This document shows, piece after piece, positions 1 to 9,294 of a stretch of DNA of 59,327 bases (its first letter is position 1; each line of letters opens with the position of its first letter). The translations under genes and the position numbers were made by a program. The stretch comes from an uncultured Lachnospiraceae bacterium (GTDB taxonomy: Bacteria; Bacillota; Clostridia; Lachnospirales; Lachnospiraceae): NCBI GenBank assembly GCA_902762905.1, contig CACWQE010000012.1, positions 8,440 through 67,766 of the forward strand, in the 5' to 3' direction. Below the pieces are notes generated by a model that saw nothing but the letters and a program-made list of their open reading frames with translations, had not been told where the DNA came from and ran no database searches.

Positions 1-3000
1 TACCCCGGTATCATCCGTCGAAGCATCCCACGATAATTTGAGTGTTGTATATTGAATATCGGATGCCGTAAGTCCGGTCGGAGCGGATGGTGCTGTAATA
101 TCCTGAATATCTTCCACTAACTCCCTACACATACCTTCAACATCCCGGTTAAAGACATAGTAATCCCTTGGTTTGGTAAGCACTAACCGGGCAAAGGTAT
201 TTCCCTCTGGAACATTCACCGTCTGAATATATGCCGTGCCTTTCGCCGTCATCTTACCACTTAATGTCGTAGTATGATCTTCTCCTGCGTTTACGGTATC
301 CTTATACAGTTGGATATTTCCCTTAATCTCTAACTGCCCTTTTTGCAGATTCAGGGTAGACCATTTGAACACAAAATTCCCGTTAGTCTGGAAAATATCA
401 GAATCATTATTCATATCCAGCCGGCTTCTATTATCTATATTACACGAATTGGAAACCTGTACAATACCGCCATTTATCTGGAAACTTCCTCTATACAGCT
501 CAAACGCTCCTGTCAGCAAGTGCTTTCCATTGACATCAAATGTATTTCGGATAATAAGACTGCCCGCTACATTCAAATCCTTCTGTAATGTAATCGGAGT
601 CAGACATTCCAGATTACCCGCCCATTGTGTAAACATTGGGTTCTCCCCATTTCTCCATGTACAGGTAACCCCTTCCAAGATGGACAATCGTTCACTTCCT
701 ATCACCGGATTACAGATATGGATTGCATTATCTATACGCACGCCATCTGAAGAAGTATTCTCAATCCGAATTGTTCCCGGTTGAAAACTGTCTGCATTCC
801 TCATATTCTGAATCCGCTGCAACTGCTTTCCACTTAACAAAAAGACGATATTCTTAGAAAATGTCTGCCCGTTATATGCACGATTAGCAAACCGGATATC
901 TCCCTGTATCTCAATCGTTCCGTTCTGCATCTCTCCGGCAAGGTTTTTGCCCGGAGAAGCCTCATAATCTCCACTAATATATACATAATCTGCTGCATCC
1001 TGCATTCGGATCAATCCGGCATTTTCCTGATAATTACCTGACTCATCTTTTGTAGCCATATTGTAATTACCATTTACTTCCAGTCTTCCCCCATGAATCC
1101 ACATAACCCCTCCGGTCTGTTTCACATCGCCCATTACCGTAAGTTTATGACCATTGAGATCCATAGTTCCTGCAAGCAATACCAGATCCCCGGAAATTAC
1201 CGTATCTTTTGTCAGTATATACCCGACAATACCGTCTGTTGAAAAATGCAGTTTTTGTTCCGGGTCGATGATGGAATCCGCATCAAAAGATCTGGTTGCA
1301 TAGACTCCATCCTTAGATGTATTGGCAATCACCAGTTCCCTTACCTTCCAGTAATTATTCTGCAATTCGATCGTCTGCTTCTGATCTCCACTCATTATGA
1401 TCTGATTGGTTCCTGTCAGCTTGTAATAGTTTCTGACATTTCCAAATATAAGATTTCCTTTCACCTCTAAGATACCGGAAGATTGATTGACTGTCCCGGA
1501 CGTTCCACAGGCAATCCGGCACTCTCCATCCACTGTTAAATGATGGTCATTCAGATCCAACAATCCCATATCTACAATACCATGTACGGTCATGTCCTGT
1601 GATAACTTCATGGCCGCTGGATAATAGATATTGGCTGTTATCTCTTTCTGTTCCAATGCACAATACAGATACACCCATCCTGCAATCGGGTTACCATCCG
1701 CTGTCAGGTTTTCATAAACCGATACATAGGCACCCTCCTCAAAACGGATTCCCTTCTCATTTTCAATCACAAGATCATCTACATACAGTTTAGATCCATG
1801 AAATTGCAAAAACTGCTGATTTGTACCGGCTAATGTCAGTGTAGTTCCATTACGGAAATTCATAGAATAGTAGGTTGGGTCCTGCAATATATCACCCTTA
1901 ATTGTAAAAGCTACCTGTTTCATTGTAAGATCGCCTTTTACATTCCAATCCCCATCTACCAGAATTGTTCCGTCTTCCACACATAATGCATTTCCATTCG
2001 ACATATTACCGCGAACGTGCAGAGTACCATTGTGCAAACGCAGATCCACACTGTTATGCTCATAGTCACCTTCCACCGTCAACGTGTGACCATTGAGATC
2101 CATGCAGCCGCCTGATATCTTAAGATCGCCTTCGATCACTTCGTCCTTTTGTAAGGTGTATCCCAGAATTCCTCCATCTGCAAAGGTCACTTTACATCCT
2201 GTCCGATTCTCCATAGATACATATGCCAGATCCTTTGCTATATAGATTCCCTCCTCACTGGTGTTATCCAGAATCAACTGCCCCAAACGGGTCCATCGAT
2301 CATCCATTATAAGCGTCTGCTTGTCTGTTCCATTTAACTGTAATACTACTGTTTCAGGAGATTCAAATCCCGAATCAATATTTACATCCCCCTTTACAAT
2401 TATGGTTCCCTTTTGAATACTATTATTTCCGCTCAGATATAAGTCATGGTCTACAATTAATTGATCCTCGTCATTACTCATATTGATCCCGGTACGATAA
2501 TAATTCTGTGAAAAAGAACCACAATGTAAGGTTCCCTTTTGCAGATAGATATGTTCCCGATAGCTCTCCAAATAAACTGCCCCACTGACTGCCAAACTAT
2601 GCCCCTGTAAATAAACATCAACCCCTCCTGCCATTCTCAGATCGCCTTCGATTTTCCAATCGGTCGGCATAGAAATACTACCATTGAAATATATATTTCC
2701 TTTATATGTTATACCCTCCTGAAATGAAGAATCACTACCCAATCCAAGATAACCCGTCGCTGCGCCCTTCGATTGTACTATGTTTCCATATGCACGGGGT
2801 GTATTCTGGAAAACAATTCCATCTGCATTATCCATAACCAGATTCTGGAAATAAGATTCATTTGAATTTTCTAACTGAATCGTCTGCTTCTGTGTCCCGG
2901 AAAATATTGTGGTATGACTTCCTGTTGCCGCAAAGGACTCATTATTCCCCGTCTGTGTAAAATCGCCTTTTACTTCCAGAGTACCCGCACTTAATCTGCC

Positions 3001-5103
3001 TTTATGCGCAACTGCGGATTCCATCTTGAAATCCCCATCTACCAACAGGTAATCTTCTTCCTTTGTCATGGATAGCGTGCCCCCGACAATCGTCAGATTT
3101 CCCTTGACATGGTAACTATGACCATTCAGATCAAACACTCCGCCTCCAATCTCCAGATCACCCTCATACTCACCATCTTCTTCCACTGTAAAACCATGGA
3201 CTGCGCCCGAAGCATAAGATAATACACCATGCTCACTTGCCACATTGACAACCGATACATTATCCTCTACCACAACACCGTCCTCATTATCCACTACAAT
3301 ATTTTCGAATATGGAAGAACCGGAAGGTACTGCGATGGTCTGTTGTTTTGAACCACATAATATAATGGTCGCTTCCGCGTTACTTGACAGGGAAATACGG
3401 GTATTCTTCTGATTCGTAATATCCCCATATATCCGAACAGTACCGCCTCGAATAGTGTTACTGCCCTCCGTTACAATATAATCCCCTTGTACGGATAATT
3501 CCGCATCGCCCGACATCATTATCATCGAATTGGATGCATATAGGGAACCTTCTACCGTTACATGTGCATCCTGCAAGCGATAACTACGGGAATATCCACA
3601 TCCCAGATACAGATTGCCATGAATAGTCACATCTTGTGTGAAACTATAATAATCCCGAATTACAACATCTCCATATATCCCATCACTTGCAATCTTTGCG
3701 TCAGATGTTAATACGGTCCTTCCTGACACCTTATCTGATACATGTGTAACCGTTCCTTTTACTCCAACCTCTGCTTCAAGCTCTACGCTTCCCGTCTCCG
3801 GTTGATCAATCAGCAGATTCTGCACGGAAAATGAATTCCAATGTTGTTTTCCGGTCTGAATACTCTGTTTTCCACTACCGGACAACTTTAACGTATGATT
3901 TTCTGATGTCTGGAATAACGGATGCTCCAGATCATCCGCTGCTGTCAGATTGCCCTGCAATTCCAATATGCCTGCTGTCAGATCTGCTATGGTCTCTCTT
4001 CTACCCGAATCTATATAATCTCCCTGGATACACACATAATCTTCCGGCTGATCCATAATAAGTCTGCCCGCACTGTAATCTACAATAACTTCTTCATTTT
4101 CCTTATAGATAAGCTGTTTCCTGTAATCTCCTTCAACGATCAGATTGCCGCCACTGATCCTGACATTTCCTCCGGCATGAACAAAATCACCATGCACTGT
4201 CATAGTATGTCCCGCCAGATCAAGTGTACCTCCTACCAGATAATAGCTGCCATCAATCTCTACATCCTGATCTAAGGTTGTACCCACTGTCCCATCCACC
4301 GGATAATGTAGTTGATGATTCTCATCCTCGATCGTATCAACCATTAGCATATGCTTCGACACTACACCATCTGTGCTATGATTAGCAATGATCATATGTG
4401 CGATCGTCCAACGCGAATCGGCTGCAATATCAATTATCTGTTTCTCATTTCCCGCAAAAATAATCCGGCAGTCACTGCCATATCTGATAGACGTACTACA
4501 CCTATTACTATCGCTTGGCACCAGATCACCATGTAATTCAATCGTTCCATTATTTACATTTCTGGAATCCCAATAACTGGAAACATAATAATAATCTCCT
4601 TTTATAACCACCATATCATTTGGTGAATTCATGTACCAGTTACCATACCGTTGATCCTGTAAATTGCCCTCTACTATCAAATATCCCTCATCTACATACA
4701 GACTGCCATTTAACACCAGATCACCATGTACGATCAGTTTATGACCATTGAGTCTCAAGGTAGCCCGTAATGTCAGATTGCCAACTTCCATATCCTCTTT
4801 TAGAGTTATGTCTTGTCTCCACTCCACATCTTCGTAAGATATCTCGTCCACAGTTTCTTCCTCTTCTGAAACCGTTTCTTCCGTTGTTACTCCTTCCTCT
4901 TCTGACGAAGCATCCTCAACCGCTATTTCCTGCTCTTGCGATAGTTCCTCCGTATCCGGTGTATCCGTTTCCTCTTCGCTCAACTCCTCCTGTTCATATT
5001 CGGTTGCCTGAACACTTGATAGACTGCCGGCAAAGTTATTCACTCCCATTGCCACCAATAAGATCCATGCTAATATTCTTCGTAAATTCCTCTTTCCTGT
5101 CAT
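1..5103 (-). CDS. Giant secreted beta-solenoid-like repeat protein, C-terminus beyond window
   Basis: The frame is open from the ATG at 5103 to base 1 (1,701 codons) and continues past the window edge. The N-terminus is a signal peptide: basic start, hydrophobic stretch around residues 10-25, and a likely cleavage after SSVQA. A stretch of about 60 residues rich in Glu/Thr/Ser follows. Then come many copies of a Gly/Leu/Val-rich unit of the type LNGHKLTVHGDL / GGNLIVEGDY, alternating with blocks that contain 'SG..QTI' and 'LVI.N...GV'. This periodicity suggests an extended beta-solenoid stalk. The last visible part (TAPSAPTGLTASDIQYTTL) is a fibronectin type III start. The gene begins 20 bp after the preceding secreted-protein gene, so the two are probably co-transcribed. 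The family is not named with certainty. Similar stalk-plus-Fn3 layouts occur ahead of Rhs/YD-repeat regions in large clostridial surface proteins, but that part is not visible here. Confidence 0.8.
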   Translation of the reverse strand, partial: MTGKRNLRRILAWILLVAMGVNNFAGSLSSVQATEYEQEELSEEETDTPDTEELSQEQEIAVEDASSEEEGVTTEETVSEEEETVDEISYEDVEWRQDITLKEDMEVGNLTLRATLRLNGHKLIVHGDLVLNGSLYVDEGYLIVEGNLQDQRYGNWYMNSPNDMVVIKGDYYYVSSYWDSRNVNNGTIELHGDLVPSDSNRCSTSIRYGSDCRIIFAGNEKQIIDIAADSRWTIAHMIIANHSTDGVVSKHMLMVDTIEDENHQLHYPVDGTVGTTLDQDVEIDGSYYLVGGTLDLAGHTMTVHGDFVHAGGNVRISGGNLIVEGDYRKQLIYKENEEVIVDYSAGRLIMDQPEDYVCIQGDYIDSGRRETIADLTAGILELQGNLTAADDLEHPLFQTSENHTLKLSGSGKQSIQTGKQHWNSFSVQNLLIDQPETGSVELEAEVGVKGTVTHVSDKVSGRTVLTSDAKIASDGIYGDVVIRDYYSFTQDVTIHGNLYLGCGYSRSYRLQDAHVTVEGSLYASNSMIMMSGDAELSVQGDYIVTEGSNTIRGGTVRIYGDITNQKNTRISLSSNAEATIILCGSKQQTIAVPSGSSIFENIVVDNEDGVVVEDNVSVVNVASEHGVLSYASGAVHGFTVEEDGEYEGDLEIGGGVFDLNGHSYHVKGNLTIVGGTLSMTKEEDYLLVDGDFKMESAVAHKGRLSAGTLEVKGDFTQTGNNESFAATGSHTTIFSGTQKQTIQLENSNESYFQNLVMDNADGIVFQNTPRAYGNIVQSKGAATGYLGLGSDSSFQEGITYKGNIYFNGSISMPTDWKIEGDLRMAGGVDVYLQGHSLAVSGAVYLESYREHIYLQKGTLHCGSFSQNYYRTGINMSNDEDQLIVDHDLYLSGNNSIQKGTIIVKGDVNIDSGFESPETVVLQLNGTDKQTLIMDDRWTRLGQLILDNTSEEGIYIAKDLAYVSMENRTGCKVTFADGGILGYTLQKDEVIEGDLKISGGCMDLNGHTLTVEGDYEHNSVDLRLHNGTLHVRGNMSNGNALCVEDGTILVDGDWNVKGDLTMKQVAFTIKGDILQDPTYYSMNFRNGTTLTLAGTNQQFLQFHGSKLYVDDLVIENEKGIRFEEGAYVSVYENLTADGNPIAGWVYLYCALEQKEITANIYYPAAMKLSQDMTVHGIVDMGLLDLNDHHLTVDGECRIACGTSGTVNQSSGILEVKGNLIFGNVRNYYKLTGTNQIIMSGDQKQTIELQNNYWKVRELVIANTSKDGVYATRSFDADSIIDPEQKLHFSTDGIVGYILTKDTVISGDLVLLAGTMDLNGHKLTVMGDVKQTGGVMWIHGGRLEVNGNYNMATKDESGNYQENAGLIRMQDAADYVYISGDYEASPGKNLAGEMQNGTIEIQGDIRFANRAYNGQTFSKNIVFLLSGKQLQRIQNMRNADSFQPGTIRIENTSSDGVRIDNAIHICNPVIGSERLSILEGVTCTWRNGENPMFTQWAGNLECLTPITLQKDLNVAGSLIIRNTFDVNGKHLLTGAFELYRGSFQINGGIVQVSNSCNIDNRSRLDMNNDSDIFQTNGNFVFKWSTLNLQKGQLEIKGNIQLYKDTVNAGEDHTTTLSGKMTAKGTAYIQTVNVPEGNTFARLVLTKPRDYYVFNRDVEGMCRELVEDIQDITAPSAPTGLTASDIQYTTLKLSWDASTDDTGV

Positions 5104-5123
5104 ATTCTATTCCTCCCCATCTC

Positions 5124-6161
5124 TTACTTTCCAATTCGAATCTTTCTCACTTTGCTATATTTACTATAGATTGTCTTTCCTGTTCGCAAAGTCCGGTATG
5201 CCCTTACTTTGACATAATACGTTTTATTCTTCTGAATCCGCCAGTTCCGTTTTGTAATCGTTCCTTTCACCTTCCGTTTTACAGTTATATTTTTGTAATG
5301 TTTGAACCGGCCATTCTTTGCATACCGTATCTGATACCCGTTTTCGCCTTCTTCCTGTAACGGAAGCATCTGCCGGATCTGGATATTCATATATACCTTT
5401 TCGTCTTTCTTATGCGCAGACAGACTTTTGATCAGCGGACGTTTTCTTCGAAACCGGTTGATCTGCCGTAACTCCTTTTGATTCCATGTTGAAGTCTCTT
5501 CTGTCTGTATCTCCCCTGTACCAGCCTCTGTTGTACTTACCGGCCCCTCTACTCCTCCCTCTGTTGCTACACTTATTGTCTTCTCCGTAGTTGATGTTTC
5601 CGTTGCCTTTGTTGTTTTCTCCGTATCCGGTTCTCTTGTCGTTTCTGTTGTCTTCTCTGTGTTTGGCTCTTTCGTCGTTTCCGTTTTCTTCTCCGTATCC
5701 GGTTCCTTCGTTGTTTCCGTTTTCTTCTCCGTATCCGGTTCTTTCGTTGTTTCCGTTTTCTTCTCTGTATCCGGTTCGTTTGTTGTTTCTGTTGTCTTCC
5801 CCATATCCGGTTCTTTCGTTGTTTCCGTTTTCTTCTCTGTATCCGGTTCCTTCGTTGTTTCTGTTGTCTTCTCTGTATTTGGCTCCTTTGTTGTTTCTTC
5901 TTTACCTAACTCTTCTGTCGTATTCGGCTTCTCTGTCGTTTTACCTTTTACTTTTTTGACAGACACAATATTCCCATTCTTATCATATTTATACTCATAT
6001 TCCGCTCCATTGGAATAATACACAGATACCACTCGCCCTAACGCATCATATTGATACTTCACACTCTCATTTGCACGGACATACAATCCTCCTCCCTGCA
6101 TGGCAATTGCGAAAATTCCCATATAGATTCCAACCATTATTTTATTCTTTTTCCCTCTCAT
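5124..6161 (-). CDS. Secreted protein with one YD (Rhs-like) motif, Thr/Glu/Pro tandem repeats and a C-terminal Fn3-like domain
   Basis: The start is placed at 6161 (345 aa) because GGAGGG lies 7 bases upstream. The in-frame ATG at 6209 overlaps a TATAAT promoter box and cannot be the start. The N-terminus has a signal peptide or membrane anchor (about residues 10-25). A short YD-type segment follows (YQYDALGRVVSVYY and YKYDKNGNIVSV). Then come eight tandem 12-residue units of the form EPDTEKKTETTK (about residues 93-188), a likely surface-exposed flexible spacer. The C-terminal ~70 residues are Lys/Arg/Tyr-rich with YYVKVRAYRT and YSKYSKVRKI, as in Fn3-like modules of Lachnospiraceae exoproteins. 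It is the first gene of the operon with the giant repeat protein, so a partner or anchor role is possible. Function unknown. Confidence 0.75.
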   Translation of the reverse strand: MRGKKNKIMVGIYMGIFAIAMQGGGLYVRANESVKYQYDALGRVVSVYYSNGAEYEYKYDKNGNIVSVKKVKGKTTEKPNTTEELGKEETTKEPNTEKTTETTKEPDTEKKTETTKEPDMGKTTETTNEPDTEKKTETTKEPDTEKKTETTKEPDTEKKTETTKEPNTEKTTETTREPDTEKTTKATETSTTEKTISVATEGGVEGPVSTTEAGTGEIQTEETSTWNQKELRQINRFRRKRPLIKSLSAHKKDEKVYMNIQIRQMLPLQEEGENGYQIRYAKNGRFKHYKNITVKRKVKGTITKRNWRIQKNKTYYVKVRAYRTLRTGKTIYSKYSKVRKIRIGK

Positions 6162-6207
6162 ATACGCCCTCCATTTTGTAAATATATGTAATAAAAATTT
6201 TTTCGAC

Positions 6208-6273
6208 ATTATACCACAAAAAAAGACCTCTATACCGCAACATGTAATAATTGTAAGTTTACATGTAATAATT
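6208..6273 (-). promoter_or_regulatory. Promoter -10 and paired 13-bp direct repeats upstream of the secreted-protein operon
   Basis: A TATAAT box (minus strand) lies at 6208-6213, with no good -35 at the usual distance. Two exact copies of AATTATTACATGT (minus strand) lie at 6240-6252 and 6261-6273, 21 bp apart, i.e. two helical turns. A poorer third copy sits near 6184. The missing -35 together with the phased repeats suggests an activator-dependent promoter. This is inferred. Confidence 0.5.
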
Positions 6274-6297
6274 AGACGTTTTTGAGTGAAAAATGCA

Positions 6298-6338
6298 ACA
6301 AAAATAACCGGGCAATCATCATCGATTGCTCGGTTATT
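6298..6338 (-). terminator. Intrinsic terminator after tarJ
   Basis: On the minus strand AATAACCG-x-GCAATC pairs with GATTGC-x-CGGTTATT around a short loop, followed by a T-run. It lies about 30 bases after the tarJ stop and ends the wall-polymer operon. Confidence 0.8.
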
Positions 6339-6368
6339 ATATACAAGGTATCCTTTATTATCCTGATT

Positions 6369-7394
6369 CTATTTGTCCCAGATCATAACAGTCTTACCGA
6401 TCAGCTTATGAATATCCATCTCGAATGCCTTCGCAATATCTTTGATCTCCCGGATTGTAACCTGCTCACCAACGATATTCTCTAAGTAATCGATAACCTC
6501 CGGGTGTTCTTCATAAAGCTGCACCAGCTTAAGATAGTCCGCTCTGCCGCTCCGGCTGCTTCCAACGATCTTAAGTCCTTTCTCTAGAACCATACGGGTA
6601 TTGATCGGTGCAAAATCTTCCGATACACCAAGAATCCCAATTGTTCCCTCTGGATTGATATAATCAATGATCTGGTTGATCGCCTTATGTGCTCCATTAC
6701 CACCCACACACTCAAATGCATGATCCATCGAAAAGTCTGCCGGAATCTCATTAATCGAATAGGTTCCATCTGCAAACGTGAAGTCATTGAGCTTGGATTC
6801 ATTGACACCCATTACATAGACTTCGGTCTCTGGATACATCGTCTTTATCAATAATGAGGTTACATAACCTAAGTTACCATCTCCCCATACTCCGATACGG
6901 TTCCGTCTGCTATGTGCCGTATCTACAAATCTTCCAATCGCATGAAGTCCCACACTTACAAACTCGGTAAATGCTGCCACCGTCAGATTGATTCCCTCCG
7001 GGAGCTTGACTAAACGATCCGGCGTAGTCTGGACATATTCCTGCAGGAATCCATCTGTTCCACTTGCACGGAACTTCGAACTTCTCAAATAATTCTCTGC
7101 AATGATCGGATCTGTCTCACACGGCAGATTCGGTATCATAACAACCCGGTCCCCTACCTGAAACTCACCGGAAGGATCGTACACTACCTGTCCAATCCCT
7201 TCATGGATCAATGCCATCGGAAGTTTCTTCTTCAAGACTTCTTCCGGTCTTGTTCCCTGATAATATCTCTGATCTGCATTACAGATTGACAAATGCGTCG
7301 GACGTACGATCGCATGCTCTTTGTCAAAGGTAATATCCTTGTAAACCAGTTCAAATTGTCTTGGCCGCTTTAACTGATATACCGCATTTAACAT
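6369..7394 (-). CDS. tarJ: Ribulose-5-phosphate reductase (CDP-ribitol pathway)
   Basis: A zinc-dependent medium-chain alcohol dehydrogenase of 341 aa that reduces ribulose 5-phosphate to ribitol 5-phosphate for CDP-ribitol synthesis. The N-terminal GroES-like half carries LSICNADQRYYQG, with the catalytic Cys. The Rossmann half has GVWGDGNLGYVTSLL (nucleotide-binding glycine motif). Length and pattern match TarJ/Bcs1-type enzymes. It starts one base after the tarI stop, with GGAGG inside the tarI end, so the two are translationally coupled. The adjacent tarI is the main support for this specificity over generic sorbitol dehydrogenases. It is the last gene of the operon. Confidence 0.88.
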   Translation of the reverse strand: MLNAVYQLKRPRQFELVYKDITFDKEHAIVRPTHLSICNADQRYYQGTRPEEVLKKKLPMALIHEGIGQVVYDPSGEFQVGDRVVMIPNLPCETDPIIAENYLRSSKFRASGTDGFLQEYVQTTPDRLVKLPEGINLTVAAFTEFVSVGLHAIGRFVDTAHSRRNRIGVWGDGNLGYVTSLLIKTMYPETEVYVMGVNESKLNDFTFADGTYSINEIPADFSMDHAFECVGGNGAHKAINQIIDYINPEGTIGILGVSEDFAPINTRMVLEKGLKIVGSSRSGRADYLKLVQLYEEHPEVIDYLENIVGEQVTIREIKDIAKAFEMDIHKLIGKTVMIWDK

Positions 7395-7395
7395 A

Positions 7396-8112
7396 TTACA
7401 TGCCTCCTAACAACGCTTCTGCCACTCTCATGTCATATGGATACGTAATCTTAATATTGGACTCCTCGCCTTCTACAAGATGTACCTGCTCTCCTTTGAT
7501 CACCAATATCTTACATGCATCCGTCAGAATCTCTTTCTCTGTATCGGATAAAGACTCGTATAAATCTCTCAGATGCATTGCCTTGAAGGACTGTGGAGTC
7601 TGTCCCTGATACATGGTAGAACGGTCTGGAATGGAAGTGATCAACTGATGATCCTTGCTTTCCACGATCGTATCGGTTGCCGGAATCACGGTATCACATG
7701 CTCCAAATTCCTTAGCATAACGAATATTCTCCTCTAAAATACGATGGGTTACAAATGGACGAACCGAATCATGTGTTACGATAATGGTATCTGCATCCAA
7801 CTTACCACTCTTTTCAATGTAAGCAATTGCATTCATGATCGTCTCATTTCTTGTACTTCCTCCCTCGATCACTACAACATGATCACTACCCGGAATATAT
7901 TTACGAACCAGATCCTGTGTATGTTTGATCCACTGCTTTGGAGATAACACTAACACCTTCTCAAACTGTGTATTTGCAACAAACTTCTCGATCGTATGCA
8001 CAATGATCGGCTTGTCCCCAATCTCCATAAACTGCTTTGGTTTCTCCACATTGCCCATTCTGGTGCCCTTGCCCCCGGCAAGTACTACACCATAAATATT
8101 ACTTCCTTCCAT
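7396..8112 (-). CDS. tarI: Ribitol-5-phosphate cytidylyltransferase
   Basis: An IspD/TarI-family nucleotidyltransferase (238 aa) that joins CTP and ribitol 5-phosphate to give CDP-ribitol, the donor for ribitol-phosphate polymers. The N-terminal signature LAGGKGTRMGN with KQFMEIGDKPI is the CTP-binding loop, and VTHDSVRPFV carries the metal-binding Asp. IspD is the closest alternative, but coupling to tarJ and position at the end of a TagGH/CDP-alditol-transferase operon favour TarI. Confidence 0.88.
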   Translation of the reverse strand: MEGSNIYGVVLAGGKGTRMGNVEKPKQFMEIGDKPIIVHTIEKFVANTQFEKVLVLSPKQWIKHTQDLVRKYIPGSDHVVVIEGGSTRNETIMNAIAYIEKSGKLDADTIIVTHDSVRPFVTHRILEENIRYAKEFGACDTVIPATDTIVESKDHQLITSIPDRSTMYQGQTPQSFKAMHLRDLYESLSDTEKEILTDACKILVIKGEQVHLVEGEESNIKITYPYDMRVAEALLGGM

Positions 8113-8130
8113 CGGTAATTCCTCCTATTC

Positions 8131-9294
8131 TTACTTTCTCTTCCCATATATCGCATCTAATATACGTTTCGTCGATGCACCATCACATCCACTCATATAT
8201 CGTTCTCTAAATTCGACAAGTCTTTGATGATCCCATTGCTCTGCCTGTTTGATCTGCTCTACCAATTCTCTCGTATTCCGCACGATTGGACCCGGAACAA
8301 AGGATTCGTACGGATAATAGAATCCTCTTTCATCGTAATATGCCTCTAAGTCATATGCAAAGAACAGAATGGGTTTGTCCAACAACGAATAATCAAACAA
8401 TACCGATGAATAATCGGTAATGCACAGATGCGAAACCATCATCCATTCATCCGTAGTCAACGGAATATCGTCCCGCCCTGAAATATCAACAAAACGTGTG
8501 GCAAATTCCTCCGGAATCTCCAGCTTATCCTTGATAAACGGATGATTCTGAATCACGACCACATAAGACTCTGAAAGTGCTGCCAGCTCATCCCAATCCA
8601 TGGCATCCGGTGCTTTTGCCCGTTCAATCGACCCGCGAAACGTCGGAAGATACAATATGATCTTCTTATCTTTCCATTCCGGCCGCCACTCATATAAATG
8701 ATCATATGCCTGCTTTCGATACGTTTCATCAAAAAAGACATCGGTCCTGCTGACACCTAACGGCTGCACAACACCTTTCCCCTCTATTCCAAATGCCTCT
8801 TCATATGCATGACACACCTCACTACCACTCACAGGAACTAAGGTGTAATTACGGTGCCCGGAATATCTCGATAATTCTTTTGCATTATCCCCAAACTCCT
8901 TGTCTGCAACACTATATCCCCATTTCTTGAAGGCGCCGCAGGCATGCCATATCTGTACCATCTGTGTCTCTGCCCGCAGAGTAAATGCACCAAACAGACT
9001 ATTGGATTCATTCAAAAATACAACAGAAGCATCCCCCATATCCCGGATCAGGGCAAGGGAACGCTTAATAATCTTACTCCAGCCGGAATGTGCAACCTGC
9101 AGATAATGCACTCTCACATCATATCCCGACTGCTTCAAGCTGTTATATAACAAAGTATAATTATCCGTCAAATGTGCCTGATGATTCTCGACAAAGATTA
9201 CTTTATCTGCTCGCACCGGCTTTCTCGCTGCCAATCGGTAACATACCGGATATATGCACTTAAACACGACCCATTTGACAATCTTACGAATCAC
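8131..9294 (-). CDS. CDP-glycerol/CDP-ribitol poly(alditol phosphate) transferase, short form
   Basis: A 387-aa member of the CDP-glycerol glycerophosphotransferase family (TagB/TagF/TarL-like), a peripheral membrane enzyme that adds alditol phosphate to a lipid-linked glycan. The family signature VQIWHACGAFKKWGY is at residues 113-127. The C-terminal half has LITDYSSVLFDYSLL-type sequence (here ITDYSSVLFDYSLLDKP) and FYYPYESFVPGP. The start is a GTG that overlaps the tagH stop by one base (TAGTG). It sits next to tarI/tarJ, so a ribitol-phosphate primase or polymerase role is plausible, but substrate cannot be read from sequence. Confidence 0.85.
   Translation of the reverse strand: MIRKIVKWVVFKCIYPVCYRLAARKPVRADKVIFVENHQAHLTDNYTLLYNSLKQSGYDVRVHYLQVAHSGWSKIIKRSLALIRDMGDASVVFLNESNSLFGAFTLRAETQMVQIWHACGAFKKWGYSVADKEFGDNAKELSRYSGHRNYTLVPVSGSEVCHAYEEAFGIEGKGVVQPLGVSRTDVFFDETYRKQAYDHLYEWRPEWKDKKIILYLPTFRGSIERAKAPDAMDWDELAALSESYVVVIQNHPFIKDKLEIPEEFATRFVDISGRDDIPLTTDEWMMVSHLCITDYSSVLFDYSLLDKPILFFAYDLEAYYDERGFYYPYESFVPGPIVRNTRELVEQIKQAEQWDHQRLVEFRERYMSGCDGASTKRILDAIYGKRK

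Noticed and set aside
5591..6018. Plus-strand frames rich in Ser/Val/Phe over the tandem repeats
   Set aside because: They are the antisense of the 36-bp repeats in the secreted protein gene and have no ribosome site.
6162..6209. Longer N-terminus for the 345-aa secreted protein
   Set aside because: The upstream ATG overlaps the TATAAT box and has no ribosome site; the start at 6161 has a strong one followed by a signal peptide.
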